Shown here piece after piece: positions 37,851 through 42,302 of a DNA stretch of 42,302 nucleotides. The position numbers and the translations under genes were made by a program. The notes below the pieces were generated by a model. The model did not search any database, was not told the DNA's origin, and saw only the letters and a list, made by a program, of their open reading frames with translations. Numbering within the stretch: position 1 is the stretch's first letter; each line of letters begins with the position of its first letter. The stretch is taken from NCBI GenBank assembly GCA_945917475.1, contig CAMEHL010000003.1, positions 1 through 42,302 of the forward strand. The letters run 5' to 3'. The stretch comes from an uncultured Clostridia bacterium (GTDB lineage: Bacteria > Bacillota > Clostridia > Christensenellales > Borkfalkiaceae).

Positions 37851-37900
37851 ACTCTCCCCGAAAAACGTTCCGTTTTTCGGGGAGAGTTTTTGTCTTTTTA
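37851..37900 (+). terminator. Strong intrinsic terminator, second in tandem
   Basis: 17-bp stem actctccccgaaaaacg-ttc-cgtttttcggggagagt followed by ttttgtcttttta. Confidence 0.85.
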
Positions 37901-37997
37901 GCAGTACGGGTTTTATCCGTTTGATTGTTCAGCCGTCTTCCGCTCGCGGCGTTTAGGCGTGTTTTCTCTTTATATTCCGCTTTCGCGGGTTTACCCG

Positions 37998-40900
37998 TTA
38001 TTTGCTGAAAGATATTTCATAAATATACAGTTTTACCGCCAAATTTCCCCCAACGTTTATCGAGAGATGATCGCTTATTTCGATATCTTTCAGGTCGAAG
38101 GTGAACGTAAGCAATTCGCCCGGCTTTACCGCGTCGCTCGCCTTGATCTCCGAAAACGTGCTTTTGGAATTAGACGGCGTATAGTTACAATATCTGACTT
38201 TTGCCGATACACCATTGGTTGCTGTGCCGTCCGTAACCACGGTCAGTTTGGTATAGCCCATGTTGAGCATAGCGTCAAGGAAGTCTTTTTTGAAATAGAT
38301 AAAACTTTCGTCCCAGCCGTGTCTGTATAAGTTAATATATTTACCCGTATAGCCGTATTTTTCCGCCGTCGATGCGCTTATATCTAAATACTGCTGCCAG
38401 CAGTCTCCCGTGGGGCAAACTTCACCCGTCGCCATAACTCCGCTCGTCTCGTTGAAAAGGTTGACGTCGGAAAGAAGATTATATGCTTTATTCGGCTGAC
38501 AGAATTCGATATGCGTTATTACGATCTGAGTTTTTGTCGAGCCTGCTCCGAGATCCCCGATTGCCAACTTGTCGCCGTTATCGAAGTCGATGCAAGACAG
38601 TTCGTAGGGGGTTATCTCCCATATCGTTTCTACCATATTGTCTATCGTATAAGACATAGACAACCAAGGCTGAGAACTTCTTGCGCTTAAATAGTTAAAG
38701 GTCGTTCCGTTCTTTATCTGCGGGCCTATCTTTATCCACGCGCCGTCGGCAAGCGCACTGACGTAATATTTGATTTTTATGTTAGTATAACCCTGCGCAA
38801 AACACTGTTTAACAAACTCGGAATCGAACACTATCCTGTTTGCGTAAGACGGGTTTTTACAATTAAATATAAGAGTCTCTCCGTTTACAAACAATTCGCC
38901 TTTATCGGACGACAGATAACTCGTCGCGTTTCCGTCGGATAAGAGCGTGGTTACAAGATTGCCTGTTCCGACAACGGGTTCTTCTACGTAAGTGTAATAC
39001 GCAACCACGAAATCTATGCTGCCGCTCTCGGGAACGGTTACCGACAGTACGCTGTTCGATACGTCGAGTCTGTAACCCGCAGGCGTATACTTCCTTGCGT
39101 AATCTTTTATATCGAGAACGTCTCCCGCAGTATAATACGTCGCGGCGAGTTCGCTCTTAACGCCGTCTGTTACAGCCGTCTCCGCAGCGTCTTCTACGCC
39201 GTCCTTTTTAACGGTTATATTTACGGGCAGGTCGGATTTTTCGGGTAAATCCGTGAACGATACGTCTTTTATATAAATCGCGTTGCCGGGTGCGATTACC
39301 CAGCCGAACACTTCGGAACAACGCTCGTCGTTTACCTTTAAGTCCACCGTTACCGTAGTCCATTCGTCGTAGTTATAGTTTACGTTGCGGCTATCGTTCG
39401 AAGTTTCCGTTCCCGTTTCGGAATACGGTTGATAATAATAAGTTGATCCGCTTCCCCTTTGCATTACCGCGAACGCGCTTATCGGCCAGCCCAGCCGCGC
39501 CGTCGACGAAGACGGTACGTAGAACGAGAACGTTACGCTCTGTTTATCCGCAATCAGGCTCTTGTCTATGTACACGTATCCCTGCACGACGGAATCTATT
39601 CTGTACGCGCCGTATCCCGCTATATATTCCTTGACTACGCCCGTTCTCTGCGGAGTTTGCGGGTATATCAGTTGGTCTTTGCCCGCTATAACCGCGCCGC
39701 CGAACGTTACGTTCTGCGGAAGTTCGTCGCGATATGCCTGATAATCTTCGTCGTAATATACGTGTTTTACGCTGACGGCGGCGTCGTTTTCGCCTACCGT
39801 TATAAGCGTGCCGCCTAAATTCTGTCTATTGGTTACGTCGTATATGCCCGTTTTAAGCCCGAACGTCCAGCGTATACCTTCGTAAACCATACTGAGACTT
39901 ATATCGTGCTGGTGCCCTACGAACGTGCTGTCCACGTTGGCTGCCTTGAATATTTCAACGAGCGTTTTACCGCCGTATGTTTTTACCGCATTGTCCACGT
40001 AGTCTATCACTCCGCCCGCATTGTTATAACCCATCAGGTTAGAAGATCCGAAATCTCCGTCCCTTGCCGCTACGTCCAGCCCGAGCGTGTAATAATACGT
40101 GCCGTTCAGAGACGCGTCGTATTGCTGCATTGCCTGCGTGTACGCGTAATTAGGAACATGATAAGCCATACTTACCTTAACGCCGGCGTCCGCGGCAAGT
40201 ATCGCCGCCGAAGTCCTTTCAAACCAATTCACCTGTCCGTCGGTAAAGCCCATTGTCGTGGTAACGTGGTTTACCTCAGGCTCGAACGCTCCGCTGCAAA
40301 GGTTCGTGTCCATCATAAAGAAAACGCGTTTTACTTTGCCGCCCTGTTTAAGTCCGACGGTATAGTTGCCGTTTCCATCGGTTACGCCGCGAAGAAACAG
40401 TCCGTTCTCGGAAAACTGATATTGCTCGTTCTGCCATATTGCGCCTTTCTCGCTTTCGTTGTCGTGATTGCCGTATACCGCCGCCCACGGAATACCAAAA
40501 CCGTCCAGAACGCCGATGAGTGCGGTCAGCGCGCTTCCGTTGTCATCGAAACTTCCCCACACGTTATCGCCCGTCATTATTATTAAATCGGGATTTGTCC
40601 TGTTAACCGCTTCGCGGATATACTTAAAACAGTTTTCTTCAAACTTTTCAGGCTTATACAAATCGTTAAGACCGCTCATACTAGCCTGCGTACTGTCAAC
40701 CAACTGCGTGTCGGTTATCTGCAACACCTTTATATCGCGCCCCGTCGGCACTTCTACCACGAAGTCAACCGCTTCTTCTACTGTCGCCGCGGGTCTGCAT
40801 TCGAGTTTTACCGAATACGTATCGCCTCCGTTCGCCGTCGCTTCCAATACGGCGGTTCCGCTCCTTACAGCCTGAACGTTGTCACCGCCGTCGGAAAGGC

Positions 40901-41612
40901 TTACCAGGTCCGAACCGCGGGTTATCTGCCACGTTACGTCTTTACCAAGCGTTACGTCGGTAAACAGCGAACCTAAATCAATCGTCTTGCCTATCGCCAA
41001 AGTCGTCTCCGCGTCGGTTACGATTACTTCTCTCCATATCGCGACTATCGTTACGTTCGCGGAAACGGTTATCTTGTCGCCCGCCTGCTTTTTCGCGGTT
41101 TCAGGATTGCCTATCTGCCAATAATCGAATTCGTATTCCGCCGCAGGCGAGGTAAAGTTTACTTCCGTATATGTAGGCAGAGTATATTCTCCCGCCGCAA
41201 CGGTAACGGACGAAATCGTCCCGCTTCCTTCGCCTGGCTGATACGTAACAACGTATTCCTGTTGCGACGGCGGCGTTTCTCCCGTATTTTTCCATATCGC
41301 GATTATCGTTACGTTCGCGGAAACGGTTATCTTGTCGCCAGCCTGCTTTTTCGCGGTTTCAGGATTACCTATCTGCCAGTAGTCGAATTCCTTGCCGTCG
41401 GGCGCGGTAAAATTAAGTTCGGTATACGTCAATAGCGTATGTTCACCCGCGTCGGTTTCGACAGAATAAGCCCTGCCCGTACCCTCGCCCGACTGGTAAG
41501 TTATGGTGAACTTTCCTTCGGTTTCGGCAGGGTCACCTTTACAGGCTATCGCGCCCGCTACCGCGCAAAACGCCGCAATAAGACACAACACCCTTAACAA
41601 TATTTTTCTCAT
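37998..41612 (-). CDS. Metallophosphoesterase lipoprotein with two N-terminal InlB/Listeria-Bacteroides-type repeats and C-terminal beta-rich domains
   Basis: Start MRKILLRVLCL at 41612, lipobox GAIAC; KVLQITDTQ, IIMTGDNVW, AVYGNHDNES, FVGHQHD; two DYWQIGNPETAKKQAGDKITVSANVTI repeats. Confidence 0.87.
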   Translation of the reverse strand: MRKILLRVLCLIAAFCAVAGAIACKGDPAETEGKFTITYQSGEGTGRAYSVETDAGEHTLLTYTELNFTAPDGKEFDYWQIGNPETAKKQAGDKITVSANVTIIAIWKNTGETPPSQQEYVVTYQPGEGSGTISSVTVAAGEYTLPTYTEVNFTSPAAEYEFDYWQIGNPETAKKQAGDKITVSANVTIVAIWREVIVTDAETTLAIGKTIDLGSLFTDVTLGKDVTWQITRGSDLVSLSDGGDNVQAVRSGTAVLEATANGGDTYSVKLECRPAATVEEAVDFVVEVPTGRDIKVLQITDTQLVDSTQASMSGLNDLYKPEKFEENCFKYIREAVNRTNPDLIIMTGDNVWGSFDDNGSALTALIGVLDGFGIPWAAVYGNHDNESEKGAIWQNEQYQFSENGLFLRGVTDGNGNYTVGLKQGGKVKRVFFMMDTNLCSGAFEPEVNHVTTTMGFTDGQVNWFERTSAAILAADAGVKVSMAYHVPNYAYTQAMQQYDASLNGTYYYTLGLDVAARDGDFGSSNLMGYNNAGGVIDYVDNAVKTYGGKTLVEIFKAANVDSTFVGHQHDISLSMVYEGIRWTFGLKTGIYDVTNRQNLGGTLITVGENDAAVSVKHVYYDEDYQAYRDELPQNVTFGGAVIAGKDQLIYPQTPQRTGVVKEYIAGYGAYRIDSVVQGYVYIDKSLIADKQSVTFSFYVPSSSTARLGWPISAFAVMQRGSGSTYYYQPYSETGTETSNDSRNVNYNYDEWTTVTVDLKVNDERCSEVFGWVIAPGNAIYIKDVSFTDLPEKSDLPVNITVKKDGVEDAAETAVTDGVKSELAATYYTAGDVLDIKDYARKYTPAGYRLDVSNSVLSVTVPESGSIDFVVAYYTYVEEPVVGTGNLVTTLLSDGNATSYLSSDKGELFVNGETLIFNCKNPSYANRIVFDSEFVKQCFAQGYTNIKIKYYVSALADGAWIKIGPQIKNGTTFNYLSARSSQPWLSMSYTIDNMVETIWEITPYELSCIDFDNGDKLAIGDLGAGSTKTQIVITHIEFCQPNKAYNLLSDVNLFNETSGVMATGEVCPTGDCWQQYLDISASTAEKYGYTGKYINLYRHGWDESFIYFKKDFLDAMLNMGYTKLTVVTDGTATNGVSAKVRYCNYTPSNSKSTFSEIKASDAVKPGELLTFTFDLKDIEISDHLSINVGGNLAVKLYIYEISFSK
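41041..41390 (-). repeat. Two near-identical coding repeats, 258-bp (86-codon) period
   Basis: gcga[c/t]tatcgttacgttcgcggaaacggttatcttgtcgcc... starts at 41041 and at 41299, roughly 90 bp nearly identical. Confidence 0.85.
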
Positions 41613-41652
41613 AAAAAAACTCCTTTTCCCGAGAAATCTCATTTTTTTGAAC

Positions 41653-41681
41653 ATTATATTATCAAGTTTTTCCCGTGTCAA
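41653..41681 (-). promoter_or_regulatory. Perfect consensus promoter TTGACA-17-TATAAT of the phosphoesterase gene
   Basis: tgtcaa 41676-41681, attata 41653-41658 on + strand. Confidence 0.85.
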
Positions 41682-41702
41682 TATCAAAACTTAAACTGAC
41701 TA

Positions 41703-41716
41703 TTTATTGCAATAAA
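41703..41716. promoter_or_regulatory. Perfect 14-bp palindrome upstream of the -35, candidate operator
   Basis: TTTATTGCAATAAA. Confidence 0.4.
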
Positions 41717-41786
41717 CAAGCGATTCCGAGCAATCTTTTATCGGTATTTTCGGGATATAGTCGCGCGGAAGCCGTCGAGTTTTTTG

Positions 41787-41890
41787 AACACGATAAGTAA
41801 AAAAAACGAGCATACAGGATACGAATTCAGATAATCTCATACCCCTGCTCGCCGTATCGGTTTTTCAACCGTGTTCCCGTTTATCGTGTT
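41787..41890 (-). other. Candidate structured RNA/small inverted-repeat element
   Basis: Outer 10-bp inverted repeat AACACGATAA/TTATCGTGTT enclosing CGGTT-GAAA-AACCG and a CGAGCA...TGCTCG hairpin plus U8. Confidence 0.4.
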
Positions 41891-41972
41891 TGACTCTTAA
41901 AAAATATCCGAAAGATAAAAAGGCAGCACGAAAAATGCCGTCTGACCGTTTTTCTAAAATAAATTTTCATTT

Positions 41973-42008
41973 GTAAAAGCCGTAGTACAAGTTAATTACG
42001 GCTTTTAC
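41973..42008 (-). terminator. Hairpin 3' of the ADP-ribosylglycohydrolase gene
   Basis: 12-bp perfect stem gtaaaagccgta / tacggcttttac. Confidence 0.6.
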
Positions 42009-42011
42009 GAA

Positions 42012-42302
42012 TTAAAACGCTTTTTCGCAAAGTTCTTCAATATATTCTCTTTTAATTAACGCATTTCGCCATTCTTCAGGAATAGCGTCGTAACCGTAAA
42101 CCGCGCCTGCCAATCCGCCTGCAATCGCTCCGACAGTATCCGTATCTTCACCAAGATTTACTGCTTTCAACACGCAATCTTTATAACTGCTCGTCGTTAA
42201 TAAACACCATAACGACGCTTCTAACGTATCAACAACGTAACCGCTGCTTTTTATATCGTTCCTTTTAGTAATTATAAACGTTCTGCTAAAAATTCTGGCG
42301 TA
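42012..42302 (-). CDS. ADP-ribosylglycohydrolase family protein, C-terminal fragment cut by the window edge
   Basis: Translation from edge: YARIFSRTFIITKRNDIKSSGYVVDTLEASLWCLLTTSSYKDCVLKAVNLGEDTDTVGAIAGGLAGAVYGYDAIPEEWRNALIKREYIEELCEKAF*; GEDTDTVGAIAGGLAGA is the family signature. Not in the supplied ORF track. Confidence 0.88.
   Translation of the reverse strand, partial: YARIFSRTFIITKRNDIKSSGYVVDTLEASLWCLLTTSSYKDCVLKAVNLGEDTDTVGAIAGGLAGAVYGYDAIPEEWRNALIKREYIEELCEKAF

Noticed and set aside
39906-40586. 226-aa + strand ORF
   Set aside because: Antisense to the phosphoesterase catalytic domain; low-complexity Arg/Val/His-rich translation.
41801-41850. Adapter-like string gagcatacaggatacgaattcagataatctcat
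   Set aside because: Superficially adapter/barcode-like, but does not match the adapter sequences I recall and lies inside a consistent secondary-structure element.
1-42302. CRISPR arrays, rRNA, tRNA, transposase or phage genes
   Set aside because: No regularly spaced repeat array, tRNA-like T-loop/cloverleaf, rRNA segment, transposase or phage-like protein seen by eye; a tRNAscan/CRISPR finder run would be needed to be certain.

Overview
The 42.3 kb window has coding style and gene content that look like a gut-type Clostridia/Firmicutes chromosome (inference, no search run). It splits into three parts. (1) 1-7.5 kb is housekeeping: thiN, two small envelope proteins, the rpsF-ssb-rpsR operon, cca, a diacylglycerol/lipid kinase and a YitT-family protein. 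(2) 7.5-19 kb holds a GH20-like hexosaminidase, a LacI regulator, and a divergent + strand operon encoding a neutral-ceramidase-like protein, MATE transporter, fucose-isomerase-like protein, CapA-like protein, M20 amidohydrolase and MFS transporter. (3) 19-41.7 kb is a large, mostly minus-strand glycan-harvesting locus: GH36 alpha-galactosidase, an uncharacterised TIM-barrel-like protein, two DUF4838-like paralogues (one lipoprotein, one apparently cytosolic), an Ig-like giant secreted protein, a sugar ABC transporter with no ATPase, and a 705-aa surface lipoprotein. An AraC regulator is divergent from it, and a 1229-aa repeat-bearing metallophosphoesterase lipoprotein lies beyond. The right edge cuts an ADP-ribosylglycohydrolase that the ORF track misses. 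The signals most worth following are: two candidate orphan small RNAs at 1.1-1.5 kb with promoter- and terminator-like signals; a candidate structured element at 41.79-41.89 kb; a domain shared by the 705-aa and 1229-aa surface proteins flanking AraC; tandem 18-bp operator-like repeats at 23.24-23.27 kb; and a ceramidase-like protein with apparent Ser-to-Cys and His-to-Cys active-site changes. All family assignments come from reading motifs by eye.
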